Assembly: GCA_026692905.1 (NCBI GenBank)
Contig: JAPLNL010000046.1
Span: 1-64,000, forward strand
Origin: Planctomycetota bacterium
GTDB taxonomy: Bacteria; Planctomycetota; Planctomycetia; Pirellulales; Pirellulaceae
Length of the DNA: 64,000 nucleotides
Direction of reading: 5' to 3'
The notes beneath the pieces were generated by a model that was not told the origin of the DNA, did not search any database, and saw only the letters and a program-made list of their open reading frames with translations. Positions 16,572 through 26,130 of the stretch are shown here, piece by piece. Both the position numbers and the translations under genes were made by a program. Numbering within the stretch: position 1 is the first letter of the stretch; every line of letters begins with the position of its first letter.

Positions 16572-18380
16572 CTAGATCATATAAGACCAGTCGGTGCGTT
16601 GCTCTCGGGCAATCGCTCGGTTCGGGCAGTGTTGGCAGTGGCTATTCCCCAACAATGAGTAGCCCTTTTTCATGGCGGTGACAGTGCTGGCCCAAATCTC
16701 GGACTCTTCGCGGTATACGTTATCCTCGCCAACCAGTCGAGTTATACCGACATTTTTCAGCGTCTGAGCCATTGACTCCCGAATCCCTGACAGCAGTACA
16801 ACCACCTTTCGCTCATGCATCTTTTCTACAAACCTTTGCAAAACGTCCATGCAAACTGCGTCGGGGTTGTTCACTCGTTTGAGCCGAAGGACGATCACTT
16901 TTAAGCTATCAGGTGAGTCTTCGAAGATCGTATCCAAATACCGTTCTAATTCTGGAGCACAGCCAAAAAACATCTCCCCTTCGAAATTGAATACCCGAAT
17001 GTAGGAGCACGGCAAATCGGACGAGACGACTTCTCGGATCACACGGTCGCTGGTTACCGTCAGTTCATTGACTTTGATTTTTGCTGCGCGAGGGACATAG
17101 AACGCGAACGAAAGGAAAATACCAATCAATATGCAAAACTCGACTGAAATCAGAATCGAGGACGAAGCGGTCGCGATGAGAATCCATCGATCGAATTTAG
17201 TAGCTTGCAAATAATACGCCAGTGTTTTTAAATCGTTCATACGAGCTGCCGTTAGAATCAGAACTCCGGCCAACGCGGCTTTCGGGACATAGCGTGCAAA
17301 CGGGGCCAAAACCAAAATCGTAGCAGCGACTCCCAACGCACTAATGACGCCGGACCATTGGGTCGCAGCCCCTGAGGTATGATTAATGTAGGATCGAGTT
17401 AGCGAACCAGAGCCCGGAAAGCATCGAAAGAAACTGCCGGCGATATTCGCTAACCCCTCGCTGAGGCATTGCTGGTTCATGTCCAGTTTTTGTCCCGTTT
17501 TGGTAGCGATGGATTTAGCCATCGCCACCGCTTCCAGTAGTCCCAGAAAAGCAATGGCGGCAGCGCTGCTGGATAGATTGCGAGCAAGTGTCCAGTCAAT
17601 CTCGGGGACATGAAACGAAGGGAGCTCTGCATTGACGATCGGCCCTCGTACGGTCCCGTCGGACTGATTGGGATCCAGCGCGAACAACACGGCCCCTGCC
17701 AACGCAATAGCTAACAACAACTCTGGCAGCCCAAGCTTAAATCGGTTGTTGAGGTACCGAAACCCAATCGCCGCCACAATTGTTAGGCCGGCGATTCCGA
17801 CCGAATTCCAGTGGACGCTCCCACCCTGTGTCATATCCGTCCAAAAGCGGACAAGAAAGTGATCGTGAGGGTCACTTGCTCCTTTCAGACGAAAAACATT
17901 CTTAAGCTGGTCCAAAAAGAGCAGGATAGATGCTCCGAGTGTAAAGCCGACCACAACCGCATGGGAAACAAAACGAGACAGGTCGCCAAATCGCAGTAAA
18001 GCAATGATCGTTTGAATCAATCCGATGAAAAACGCCATCATGATCGCCGCCGAAACCTGGGCTTCTTTGGGAACGATCGACAAGGCACTCAGCATGGCAA
18101 TCGAAATCGCATTGGTCGGTCCGTTGATCAGTTGCTTCGAGGAATCGAGTAATGCCCCAACTGCTGTCATCACAATTGCCGTATACAGTCCCATTTCGAC
18201 CGGCATTCCAAAAATGCTGGCGTACGCCATTGCTTGGGGGACAGCGACCGCTGCTACCGTCAATCCTGCAAAAACATCTCGCTTGAGATAGCCGAGGCTA
18301 TAGGTGCGCAGCGAATCAATGGCAGGGACAAACTGGTATATCGCGTTTGCGAACGGTGAGGGCATTCGAATTGAAATCAA
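16572..18380 (-). CDS. SulP-family anion transporter with STAS domain
   Basis: 602 residues. Roughly residues 30-440 are a SulP membrane domain with many hydrophobic helices; RDVFAGLTVAAVAVPQAMAYA and GPTNAISIAM are hallmark helices 1 and 3. The last 150 residues form a STAS domain (SYIRVFNFEGEMFFGCAPEL, then DSLKVIVLRLKRVNNPDAVC). The family carries sulfate, bicarbonate or other inorganic anions; the substrate is not readable. The C-terminal tail contains SHCQHCPNRAIARE, a CxxC pair that is unusual for the family. Divergent from the Gly/Tyr-rich gene, with about 350 bp of spacing. Confidence 0.93.
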   Translation of the reverse strand: MISIRMPSPFANAIYQFVPAIDSLRTYSLGYLKRDVFAGLTVAAVAVPQAMAYASIFGMPVEMGLYTAIVMTAVGALLDSSKQLINGPTNAISIAMLSALSIVPKEAQVSAAIMMAFFIGLIQTIIALLRFGDLSRFVSHAVVVGFTLGASILLFLDQLKNVFRLKGASDPHDHFLVRFWTDMTQGGSVHWNSVGIAGLTIVAAIGFRYLNNRFKLGLPELLLAIALAGAVLFALDPNQSDGTVRGPIVNAELPSFHVPEIDWTLARNLSSSAAAIAFLGLLEAVAMAKSIATKTGQKLDMNQQCLSEGLANIAGSFFRCFPGSGSLTRSYINHTSGAATQWSGVISALGVAATILVLAPFARYVPKAALAGVLILTAARMNDLKTLAYYLQATKFDRWILIATASSSILISVEFCILIGIFLSFAFYVPRAAKIKVNELTVTSDRVIREVVSSDLPCSYIRVFNFEGEMFFGCAPELERYLDTIFEDSPDSLKVIVLRLKRVNNPDAVCMDVLQRFVEKMHERKVVVLLSGIRESMAQTLKNVGITRLVGEDNVYREESEIWASTVTAMKKGYSLLGNSHCQHCPNRAIAREQRTDWSYMI

Positions 18381-18731
18381 AGAGATAATGATGGAAAAGG
18401 TACAAGTGAGACTGGATTATAGCGTTTTGAGTGAAAAACGGTTTCGAGGAGAAATTGCGTCATCAAAGCGAATCACTTGCCAACAAATTGACGACACCCT
18501 AGTTCGAGAACCAAAGCACTAGCCCCATGGGAAGGTGAGGCCACCTGGCGACGGTGTCTACTACTCTCCGAAGAGAATATGTTGAAAGCATTGGGATCGA
18601 AGCCAATCACACCGAGTTTGGCACGGTATTTGTACTTCATTTGTTTCGCACGCGTGAGAAACAAGATTGATGCAGCCAAACATCGCGTCGCTGACTGCAT
18701 GTGCGAAAGTCTTTTGTTTTGGGGGATAGAG
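18381..18731. other. Divergent intergenic region
   Basis: About 350 bp between the SulP start and the Gly/Tyr-rich gene start. It presumably holds two promoters; I see no clear repeat, hairpin or protein-coding frame with a ribosome binding site. Confidence 0.5.
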
Positions 18732-19133
18732 ATGATGAAACCAAATTGGATTAGAAAAATCGGAACGGGCGCGCTAGTAACGGCTGCATGCTTAGGTGCC
18801 TCCGGCGCAGCGCGAGCAGATGGCTACAATCACCATCGCCACGGCTGTGCCCCACATGCTCAGACGTACAACTATGGATACCGACCCATCGTCGTCCAGC
18901 CCTACTACGGTAACGGCTATTATGGAGGTGGATATTCGAGCAACTATGGAAGCTATTCCAGCAACTACGGAAGTTACAACAACTTCGGTGGTGGTTACGG
19001 CATGGGTGGATTTCCGCGACAAGGTTCTTACGGTGGCGGAGCGTGGCCAATCGGTGGCTCCTATGGTGGCGGAGCATATCCTCGAGGTGGATCGTATGGT
19101 GGCGGCGGCTTTTCGCTTTACATCGGACGCTAG
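18732..19133 (+). CDS. Small secreted Gly/Tyr/Ser-rich protein
   Basis: About 134 residues from the ATG at 18732 (a second ATG follows directly at 18735), preceded by GGGGATAGAG as a likely ribosome binding site. A signal peptide (KIGTGALVTAACLGASGAAR) is cut before a His/Tyr segment. The rest consists of GYGGYS, YSSNYGS and, at the end, three GGSYGGGA units. Low-complexity Gly/Tyr proteins of this kind are often exported structural or biofilm proteins in planctomycetes; no catalytic feature is present. It is separate from the TIGR03000 protein at 3328-4545, although both carry glycine-rich repeats. Confidence 0.75.
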   Translation: MMKPNWIRKIGTGALVTAACLGASGAARADGYNHHRHGCAPHAQTYNYGYRPIVVQPYYGNGYYGGGYSSNYGSYSSNYGSYNNFGGGYGMGGFPRQGSYGGGAWPIGGSYGGGAYPRGGSYGGGGFSLYIGR

Positions 19134-19159
19134 ACCGAGATGCAACATGAAAACGGACT

Positions 19160-19175
19160 TAGCACGACGCGCAAG
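19160..19175. repeat. Partial copy of TAGCACGACGCGC repeat
   Basis: TAGCACGACGCGCAAG, matching the first 16 bases of the 27-bp tandem unit at 29334 and the left arm at 49042. Confidence 0.7.
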
Positions 19176-19268
19176 TTTTGAAGTTGCGATATTTGTTTGA
19201 GGGCCGAAGGCTCGACACACCCTCTGCCGGTGCCGAGAGGCACCGGATTGCTATTCCCCGGGGATTTC

Positions 19269-19319
19269 AAGGCCTGAAGGGCCGACACACTCGTTCATGT
19301 GTCGCCGCCTTCGGGGCTT
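19269..19319. repeat. Inverted repeat, GCCCGGAGGGCGACA-like family
   Basis: AAGGCCTGAAGGGCCGACACA (19269-19289, given in full as left arm) pairs imperfectly with the segment 19298-19319 ending in GGGGCTTG. A related copy is at 50301-50349 and a single arm at 19200-19220. Confidence 0.6.
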
Positions 19320-19857
19320 GTCTCCCGATTGGTCTTCGCACCGTGGCTTATCAGCCACCGGCAACCAAAATCGAAGATGCGGTAAAAATCTTCGGGAGCT
19401 GGTCGATTTCAGACTCGCTCGGAAGTGCATGGCGATTCAACCGACCTGGATCGCATTCTGTTGGCGAACCCGTCTTCTGGCCATCTCTGGATCCTCCATT
19501 CCGGGCTGTGACAAAGCCAAGGACGTAAGTATGGTCGGTATCAAAAAGGGCAAACTCCAAGCTGCGATCGTTTTGCTCATCCGTCTAAACATGTCCAACT
19601 CACACGTCGCTTGATTTAGGAAGCCAACTCAGGGTTGCACGACAGATGCCAACAGCCTTGTCATGCAAATATAGCTGTGCTCGATTGCCCAGAACACAGG
19701 ATTTGCCTGTTTTTTACCATGTTGACACTGGCAGTCAATTTCGTCGAGCCTTTACCCAGTGGAATCCCCAGCTTAATCTGTATGGTATCGACAACTGTTC
19801 GAACTATCGCCTTACCATTTCGTTCAGCATTTCGCTCTATTCTCTGACTACAACAGC

Positions 19858-20847
19858 ATGCCAACCGCACTGATTACTGGAATTACCGGCCAAGACGGCT
19901 CATACCTATGCGAGCTGCTTTTGGAAAAAGGCTATACCGTCCATGGTATTGTTCGACGAAGTAGTTCTTTGGACAGACCTCGCTTAATCGGACAGTACAA
20001 CGATCCGTCGATTTATGGCAAACGACTTTTCCTCCATTATGCGGATCTGTCGGACACAACGTCCATTCGACGAATATTGGCCAATACGAAACCTTCCGAG
20101 TTTTACCATCTTGCGGGACAGTCGCACGTTGGCCTCAGTTTTGAAATCCCTGAAAGCACGTGCGAGTTGACTGCAATGGGGACTTTGCGAATCATGGAGA
20201 TTCTCCGGGACCAACCCAATCAGCCCAAGTTTCTTCACGCCAGCAGTCGCGAGATTTTTGGAACTCCGAAGATTAGCCCTCAAGATGAGTCCACTCCATT
20301 GAATCCAAATTCTCCGTATGGTTGCGCAAAGTCGTTTGCAACCCAAATGGTGCGCATTTACCGCGAATCGCATGGTCTCTTTTTCTGCAATGCGATCTTA
20401 TACAACCACGAAAGCCCACGCCGAGCTGAGAATTTCGTTACTCGAAAAATCACGCTTGCGGCAGCCCGAATCAAGTTGGGGCTGCAGTCCAAATTGATGT
20501 TAGGCTCCATCGATTCAGCGCGAGATTGGGGCTTTGCAAAGGAATACGCGGAAGCGATGTGGCTTATTCTTCAACATGACCAACCTGACGACTACTTGCT
20601 CGCGACCGGTACGAGCTACACTGTCCGCGAATTTACCCAAGCTGCGTTTGAGCATGTGGGACTCGACTGGGAAAAGCATGTAGAGCTCGATCCACGTTTT
20701 GTTCGACCTGCGGACCCTGAATGCTTGTTGGGGGACGCCTCCAAAGCCGATCGAATCCTGGGGTGGAGGGCTACAACGAAAATGCCGGAGCTCGTCAAGA
20801 TGATGGTTGACCATGACCTTAAGTCACTCGCTCAAGCAAACAAATAG
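19858..20847 (+). CDS. GDP-mannose 4,6-dehydratase-like epimerase
   Basis: 329 residues. It opens with [18 protein letters not shown] and keeps the YGCAK (YxxxK) site, NHESPRRAENFVTRKITLA, RDWGFAKEYAEAMW and a C-terminal [14 protein letters not shown]. It is a clear relative of gmd at 2089-3105. It differs around the catalytic loop, where the sequence is ASSREIFG instead of ASSSEMYG; the Ser and Glu of the catalytic group are retained but Arg is placed between them. It probably acts on a nucleotide-linked hexose, possibly GDP-mannose, in surface glycan synthesis. Its end overlaps the ATG-proximal region of the P-type ATPase gene. Confidence 0.85.
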   Translation: MPTALITGITGQDGSYLCELLLEKGYTVHGIVRRSSSLDRPRLIGQYNDPSIYGKRLFLHYADLSDTTSIRRILANTKPSEFYHLAGQSHVGLSFEIPESTCELTAMGTLRIMEILRDQPNQPKFLHASSREIFGTPKISPQDESTPLNPNSPYGCAKSFATQMVRIYRESHGLFFCNAILYNHESPRRAENFVTRKITLAAARIKLGLQSKLMLGSIDSARDWGFAKEYAEAMWLILQHDQPDDYLLATGTSYTVREFTQAAFEHVGLDWEKHVELDPRFVRPADPECLLGDASKADRILGWRATTKMPELVKMMVDHDLKSLAQANK

Positions 20848-23044
20848 GTGCGGATTGATCGAATTGCCGGTAATATCCTCTACCAAGAATACTCCAGAGC
20901 AAAGGGCTTCTTTGCCAAAGAGTGGTGCCATTCGACTTCGAGTTACCGGCATGACCTGCACTGGATGCGCTGCAGGAATTCAGCGCGCACTCGAAACGAG
21001 ACCTGAGGTTACCGCTGCTAGTGTGAGTTTCGCTTCAGGAACCGCAGAAATAGAAGGGGACAATCTTAGCGCTGACGCGTTGATCGCGGCTGTCGAGGGA
21101 CGCGGTTTTGCGGCAGAACGGATCGAAGTTGACAGCAAAGCCGATGCTCAGAGCGATATCGAAAAGCAGCAGTTGGCAAACGAAAAAACTTGGCGTTATC
21201 GCGCAATTGTCGGGATGAGTCTTTGGGCTCCGCTCGAATTGCTGCATTGGACATCCAAAGCCATGCATTGGCACGGACCTTGGATGCCATGGACCATGTT
21301 TCTTGGCTCAATGGTTATTATACTCTTTGCTGGGTTCGAGTTCTATAAATCGGCTTGGCGAGCAGCCGTTCGTGGCACAACGAACATGGACACACTCATT
21401 TCGATTGGAGCAACAACGGCTTTTGTCTACTCAACCATCGTAATGTTGGGTGGACTGGATTTGCCAATCTATTTTGCCGAAGCGTCCGGTCTGTTAGGGA
21501 TTGTTAGCTTGGGCCATTGGTTTGAAGCTAGGGCGAGCACCAATGCTAGTAGCTCCGTTCGCGATCTCTTACGGATGCAGCCGGAAACCGCAGAAATTCT
21601 TGAAACCGACGGCTCCACAAAAATCATCCCAAGCGCCGACGTCCAGAAGGGCTGGAAACTGATTGTTCGCCCCGGAGGACGTATCGCCGTGGATGGCGTT
21701 GTACTAGAAGGTGAATCGGCCGTCGACCAGTCAATCGTGACGGGCGAGTCGATTCCAGTCGATCGACGACCTGGCGACTTGGTTGTTGCAGGCTCGATGA
21801 ACACAACTGGGCGGCTCATCGTCGAGACAACCTGCGACGGTCGACACACAACGGTTTCTAGAATCGCTCAACTCGTTCAAAAAGCACAGACCAGCCGCGC
21901 GCCCATCCAGCGTCTTGCTGATCAAGTCTCCTCGTATTTTGTTCCGACCGTTTTACTGATCGCATTGCTGACGCTCATCGGTTGGTGGCTGGCGGGCGAT
22001 TTTGCAAAGGGGATCATTGCAGCGGTCACGGTTTTGATTATCTCGTGCCCCTGTGCGCTCGGGTTAGCCACGCCTATGGCGGTCATGGTCGGTACTGGAT
22101 CCGCAAGTCAACGCGGAATCCTGATTCGCAACGCCGAATCACTGGAACGCATCGGAAGAGCCACCCAAATTGTATTTGACAAGACTGGCACACTCACTGT
22201 CGGAAGACCGGTCCTCACCGAGATCCAAGCCTTGGCAGGTTACACCGAAGAGTCTCTGTTGCAACTCGCTGCATCGGTAGAGTCACCTAGCGAGCATCCC
22301 ATCGCCAAAGCCATAATAAGGGAAGCCAAAGCGCGCGGGCTCAGTTTATCGTCCGTTAGCAATTTCGTTGCTACCCCCGGCCGCGGCGTCCGAGGAGAAG
22401 TGGATGGGAAAAGCGTTGTTGTGGATAGAGACGAACAAGCTACCTCACGTGTCATTGTCGAGGGAATTGGTATCGGTACCCTGACGCTAAACGACCGATT
22501 GCGCGACGATGCCGAGGAGGCAATGCAGTCGCTGATGCGTCTTGGGATTAAAGTCTCGATGCTATCCGGTGACAAACGATCAGCAACTCAAGATATTGCC
22601 GAGCGGCTCGGGCTTGGACAGGAATACGTCATTTTTGAAGCGACACCGGAATCGAAAGCGGCTACGATTCGTTCGCTTGGAAAAGACGTTATTATGGTGG
22701 GAGACGGCTTAAACGACGCGGCCGCATTGGCTCAGTCGGGGCTTGGTGTGGCTCTCGCCTCGGGCACCAACGTGGCCATGGAAGCCGCCGCGGTTGTCAT
22801 ACCTGGCGATCGCGTTTGTGCCGTACCAGAACTGATCCAATTGTCTCGCATGACGCTTCGAACGATCAAGCAGAGTCTGTTCTTCGCATTCTTTTACAAT
22901 GCTTTGGCGATTCCCCTAGCTGCGTTTGGAATGCTCGGAGAACACGGCCCCTTGTGGGCTGCTTTCGCGATGGGAGCTAGCGACATCACGGTCGTTGGAA
23001 ACGCCCTTTGGCTTAAGGCAAAGCTGAGTTCGGTCAAGTCTTAG
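20813..23044 (+). CDS. Copper-type P1B ATPase
   Basis: About 743 residues from the ATG at 20813, overlapping the previous gene by 35 bp; a TTG at 20855 after AGGTGCGGA would remove the overlap and is a real alternative. A heavy-metal-binding domain with GMTCTGCAAGIQ lies near residue 48. Eight membrane helices follow. Other motifs are TGES (VTGESIPVD), the CPC metal-translocation motif (ISCPCALGLATPMAV), the phosphorylation site DKTGTLTVG, the HP dipeptide (SEHPIAKAI) and GDGLNDAAAL. CPC, together with MGASDITVVGNALWL near the end, points to a CopA-type Cu(I) exporter. Its stop overlaps the stop of the convergent calpain-like gene by four bases. Confidence 0.92.
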   Translation: MTLSHSLKQTNRCGLIELPVISSTKNTPEQRASLPKSGAIRLRVTGMTCTGCAAGIQRALETRPEVTAASVSFASGTAEIEGDNLSADALIAAVEGRGFAAERIEVDSKADAQSDIEKQQLANEKTWRYRAIVGMSLWAPLELLHWTSKAMHWHGPWMPWTMFLGSMVIILFAGFEFYKSAWRAAVRGTTNMDTLISIGATTAFVYSTIVMLGGLDLPIYFAEASGLLGIVSLGHWFEARASTNASSSVRDLLRMQPETAEILETDGSTKIIPSADVQKGWKLIVRPGGRIAVDGVVLEGESAVDQSIVTGESIPVDRRPGDLVVAGSMNTTGRLIVETTCDGRHTTVSRIAQLVQKAQTSRAPIQRLADQVSSYFVPTVLLIALLTLIGWWLAGDFAKGIIAAVTVLIISCPCALGLATPMAVMVGTGSASQRGILIRNAESLERIGRATQIVFDKTGTLTVGRPVLTEIQALAGYTEESLLQLAASVESPSEHPIAKAIIREAKARGLSLSSVSNFVATPGRGVRGEVDGKSVVVDRDEQATSRVIVEGIGIGTLTLNDRLRDDAEEAMQSLMRLGIKVSMLSGDKRSATQDIAERLGLGQEYVIFEATPESKAATIRSLGKDVIMVGDGLNDAAALAQSGLGVALASGTNVAMEAAAVVIPGDRVCAVPELIQLSRMTLRTIKQSLFFAFFYNALAIPLAAFGMLGEHGPLWAAFAMGASDITVVGNALWLKAKLSSVKS

Positions 23045-26000
23045 ACCATACTGAGTTCACTCATGGCCAAGTCGACCAAGTTGGCGGCTAGGGGAGTTGT
23101 TGACAGTTCGTTTGCCGATTGAGACTCTTGGGTGAACGCTTGCGAATGATCGAAAGTGATATCGCTTGCTGTATCGGCAGTTTCTGTGAACAAGCTAACT
23201 AGGATGGCAAGAATGGGCTCAGCGGAATCGGCTTTTTCAATGGATAGATTTTCATCGCTGGACATTTCTGTTTGCACTGCGATGACCGTCGTCCAGTTTC
23301 CAATGAAGGTTTCACTCATCGAGTTCTTAACATTGGACAGGTTGATTGCGGTGGACCCGCTTGGATCTGTTACCGTAAACGCGGAACAGTTCGACTGCAG
23401 TTGGGCCCATGTGAGTGGTCCTGGGTGTGAGTTGCCCCACGGATTGTATGCCGAAAACGTATCCGTGGTCGCGTTGTATCCCGTGACGATATAGGCATGG
23501 CCACCGTAGAATCCGTCCTTGGCTCCAGTTATGGTGCCGAGAGTAATGGACTTGCCCGAAGTGATAGCGCTCACCAGGGTCTGCTTTTGCGAGGTCGCAA
23601 ACGCGTAGTTCGTGGAATTGTAGCCTAGTACCTGCGCGTTGACGTAGGACATCCAACCGCCTTCAATAGCCGAGTAGCGATTGGTACCATCCCGGCCTTC
23701 ATTGCCTGTTTCATTCCATTGGGCATAGGCCTTTTCAGCCAATGCGATCCAAAGTGTGGTTGCTGTGCTCGTAATACTTTGGCCGTACCCGGAGTAGGCA
23801 AGTTGACCATTCGAGTAGGCAGGAAGGCGTCGATTGACGGTAACATAGTCGGCTTTCATAGCTGCATCGTAGTATCGCACCGAATAGGTCCCGTCACCAT
23901 TGTCGATAAAGAGATTGCGAACGGCATCTGGATTTTTGTCTGCAATGGCGGAAATCGCTGCGATGAAGTAGCAATCTCCCAGTTGACCTTGTTTGGCGTC
24001 GCTTCGGGAAGGAGTTGCATTAAAGAGATTGCCAACTACCGTTTGGTAGCTTAGGCCGGAACCCTTCAAGACGGGTTCATCCGCTCCCAGAAACCACTTG
24101 TCCACAAGGTTATTTAGCAACGTGGATGTGCTTCCAACCCGTAAGTCTCCTGCTGTCTGCCCTTTGAAGGAGCGATTGGCTGGATTGGAGTTGACGACAT
24201 CCTTGGCGAGCTCTCTGACGTAGACGGGCATTGCGTAAACGGAAGTACTTGACGAGATGTATCGGAGGTCTTCCAACTCGGATTGATCGACAATACCGTC
24301 GGTGCCTGCGCTACGTAGAACTTGGATTACTTCTGCCCGAGTCAATTGGCTGTCCGCGTACAGTGTGCTGACTAGATTGGAGATCGCAGCGTTTCGAAGT
24401 TGGTTTTGAGGCGTGGGGTTTGGCGTAGGTGTTGGTGAGGGAGTAGGTGTCGGAGTAGGTGTAGGAGCAGGATCGGTCACTTCCACGCTGGCGGTACCAA
24501 GGACATTTCCCACTCTCGCTGTCACCGTGAATGAGCCAGCACGGGCGCCTGCGTTAAGAACACCTAGGGCAGTGATAATACCCCCGTTCGTGGTCCACGT
24601 GGCGACTGGTTGATTGACGAGGGAATCGCCAAATTGGTCCGCGACTTGATAGCGAAATTGTTGCACTGCGTTCGTCTTGAGAGTCGAGGTGCCTGGTGTT
24701 ACGGTGAGGCTTGAGATCGTCTGCATCACATTGATCGAAATCGATTGCGAAACTGCGCCCACGGATAAGCGGAAGGTATAGCGTCCAGCGCGTTGGAAGG
24801 AAAACGTGGCTAATGTCTCTTTCGATGTCACGGAGGCCGTTGCTTTTGAAGAGCTAAAAACGCCAGTCCATTCCAGGGGTTGCTCGTTTGCTATGAGCAA
24901 GCCGAATTGATCAAAGTTGTGGCTCGTGAGCTTTAAGTCTCGGCCGTAAACAGAGACAGTTGTGTTGGCACCTACCTGTTTGTTGTCCGCCGTATAGGCT
25001 GCAACGCTGGTCAAGACACTGGCAACTTCGAACGATATGTTTTGCGTGATTTTGCCAATTTTCGCGCTGAGCATGTAACTCCCAGCTCGATTGAAGGTTA
25101 TTGTCGAGACGCGGGAAATCATCCCTACGTTTGCGAGGCCATTCGTTGGCGCGGAAACGGTAGACCAGGATACTCCGGGCAGGGTTGTTATGGAATCGCC
25201 AAATTGATCGAAGCCTCGCACTACGAGTTGTTGCGATTTGGTAGAAACGCGAACGGCTTGAACCGGATCGATTGCGACCCCCGAAGTCGTTGCAAAGTCA
25301 AAAAAAGTAAGGCTTTGCATGACATTGACAGAGAAGTTCGTCCGGACCGAGCCTGACTGAACTCGCAATCCGTAGGCACCCGCACGATTGAAAGCCACGG
25401 TCATTGTGCCGGAATCCTGGGTCAATGTCGCCGAGCCCTGGGACGGAGTGCTTACGGTTTGCCAATTTACATCGGGTTGCGTTTTCATAGCAAAACCGAA
25501 TTGGTCCAACCCTTGTACATTGAAGGTGCGTTTGAGGTCGATGGAGTTAAGTGTTCCGCCTGGCGCGATCGATTTTCCGTCAGTCGTTTTTACGACCAGG
25601 GCATTAAGGGTTTGATCCACGCGGACTTCCAATGACGAAGTCGACGTGAGCCCTTGAGAGTCGACGATTGTAACCATGACTTGATACGAACCGGACTTAT
25701 TGAAAGTCAGCGTGTTGGTTTTTGCCGCATTTGATCTATTCAAGGCAAACGTCACGGTACCTCCTGTTGGGGCACTCGCGACCGACCAAATGTACCTTAG
25801 CTGTGTTTCACCCGCATTGTCGGCCCCTAGGACTGACAATATCGCTGTTCTGCCAACTACCGACGTTCCGCTTGTCAGTTTCAGAGTGCTTGCTACGGTC
25901 GGTGGAGTGTTCGTGTCCGGTGGGGTTGCATGCATGGAACCTGAGTTCGATGTTGCTCCGTTGGAAACGATCTGAGTTGCTCCGAACAAACCAGGTGCAT

Positions 26001-26130
26001 TGAGAAGCTGGAGGCCGGACTCCAATGTATCGATCGAATTCATCAACCTCGATTCGAGTTGCTCGATCCCAAGTTTCGTCGTTTTGCGCTTGCCGTTTTT
26101 TGGATTGGAACGCGTGGATCGAATGGACAT
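23041..26130 (-). CDS. Calpain-like exoprotein with DQFG repeats
   Basis: About 1029 residues from the ATG at 26128-26130, chosen over an upstream frame beginning at 26373 because the former has GAGG upstream and begins MSIRSTRSNPKNGKRKTTK. The next residues, LGIEQLESRLMNSID, match the LEPRxLM-like motif at the start of many planctomycete exported giants. Then come about five Ig-like/cadherin-like repeats, four of which contain DQFG (about residues 208, 307, 417 and 498 of this start), a Pro-Thr linker (TPTPTPTPSPTPTP) and a C2-family cysteine peptidase domain. In that domain QLGDCYF (Cys about 720), YGGHAYIV (His about 878) and AYNPWG (Asn about 896) make the complete calpain triad. A polar tail follows. 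Extracellular or surface proteolysis is inferred. Confidence 0.85.
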   Translation of the reverse strand: MSIRSTRSNPKNGKRKTTKLGIEQLESRLMNSIDTLESGLQLLNAPGLFGATQIVSNGATSNSGSMHATPPDTNTPPTVASTLKLTSGTSVVGRTAILSVLGADNAGETQLRYIWSVASAPTGGTVTFALNRSNAAKTNTLTFNKSGSYQVMVTIVDSQGLTSTSSLEVRVDQTLNALVVKTTDGKSIAPGGTLNSIDLKRTFNVQGLDQFGFAMKTQPDVNWQTVSTPSQGSATLTQDSGTMTVAFNRAGAYGLRVQSGSVRTNFSVNVMQSLTFFDFATTSGVAIDPVQAVRVSTKSQQLVVRGFDQFGDSITTLPGVSWSTVSAPTNGLANVGMISRVSTITFNRAGSYMLSAKIGKITQNISFEVASVLTSVAAYTADNKQVGANTTVSVYGRDLKLTSHNFDQFGLLIANEQPLEWTGVFSSSKATASVTSKETLATFSFQRAGRYTFRLSVGAVSQSISINVMQTISSLTVTPGTSTLKTNAVQQFRYQVADQFGDSLVNQPVATWTTNGGIITALGVLNAGARAGSFTVTARVGNVLGTASVEVTDPAPTPTPTPTPSPTPTPNPTPQNQLRNAAISNLVSTLYADSQLTRAEVIQVLRSAGTDGIVDQSELEDLRYISSSTSVYAMPVYVRELAKDVVNSNPANRSFKGQTAGDLRVGSTSTLLNNLVDKWFLGADEPVLKGSGLSYQTVVGNLFNATPSRSDAKQGQLGDCYFIAAISAIADKNPDAVRNLFIDNGDGTYSVRYYDAAMKADYVTVNRRLPAYSNGQLAYSGYGQSITSTATTLWIALAEKAYAQWNETGNEGRDGTNRYSAIEGGWMSYVNAQVLGYNSTNYAFATSQKQTLVSAITSGKSITLGTITGAKDGFYGGHAYIVTGYNATTDTFSAYNPWGNSHPGPLTWAQLQSNCSAFTVTDPSGSTAINLSNVKNSMSETFIGNWTTVIAVQTEMSSDENLSIEKADSAEPILAILVSLFTETADTASDITFDHSQAFTQESQSANELSTTPLAANLVDLAMSELSMV

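Larger units (their letters stand above)
19134..19857. other. Repeat-rich intergenic region
   Basis: 724 bp without a credible gene. It holds a copy of TAGCACGACGCGCAAG at 19160-19175, a perfect 8-bp hairpin CCGGTGCC/GGCACCGG at 19227-19246, and an inverted pair related to AGCCCGGAGGGCGACACA (19269-19319). A segment reading CACCGTGGCTTATCAGCCACCGGCAA near 19340 is a further short palindrome. The remainder to 19857 carries the upstream sequence of the GMD-like gene with no recognised motif. Confidence 0.6.

Noticed and set aside
15612-16658. Long plus-strand open frame of about 348 codons opposite the alpha/beta hydrolase
   Set aside because: The opposite strand has clear catalytic motifs and operon structure; the antisense frame has no recognisable domain.
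19178-19614. Overlapping plus-strand frames after the Gly/Tyr-rich gene
   Set aside because: They are made of translated intergenic palindromes and have no signal or domain.
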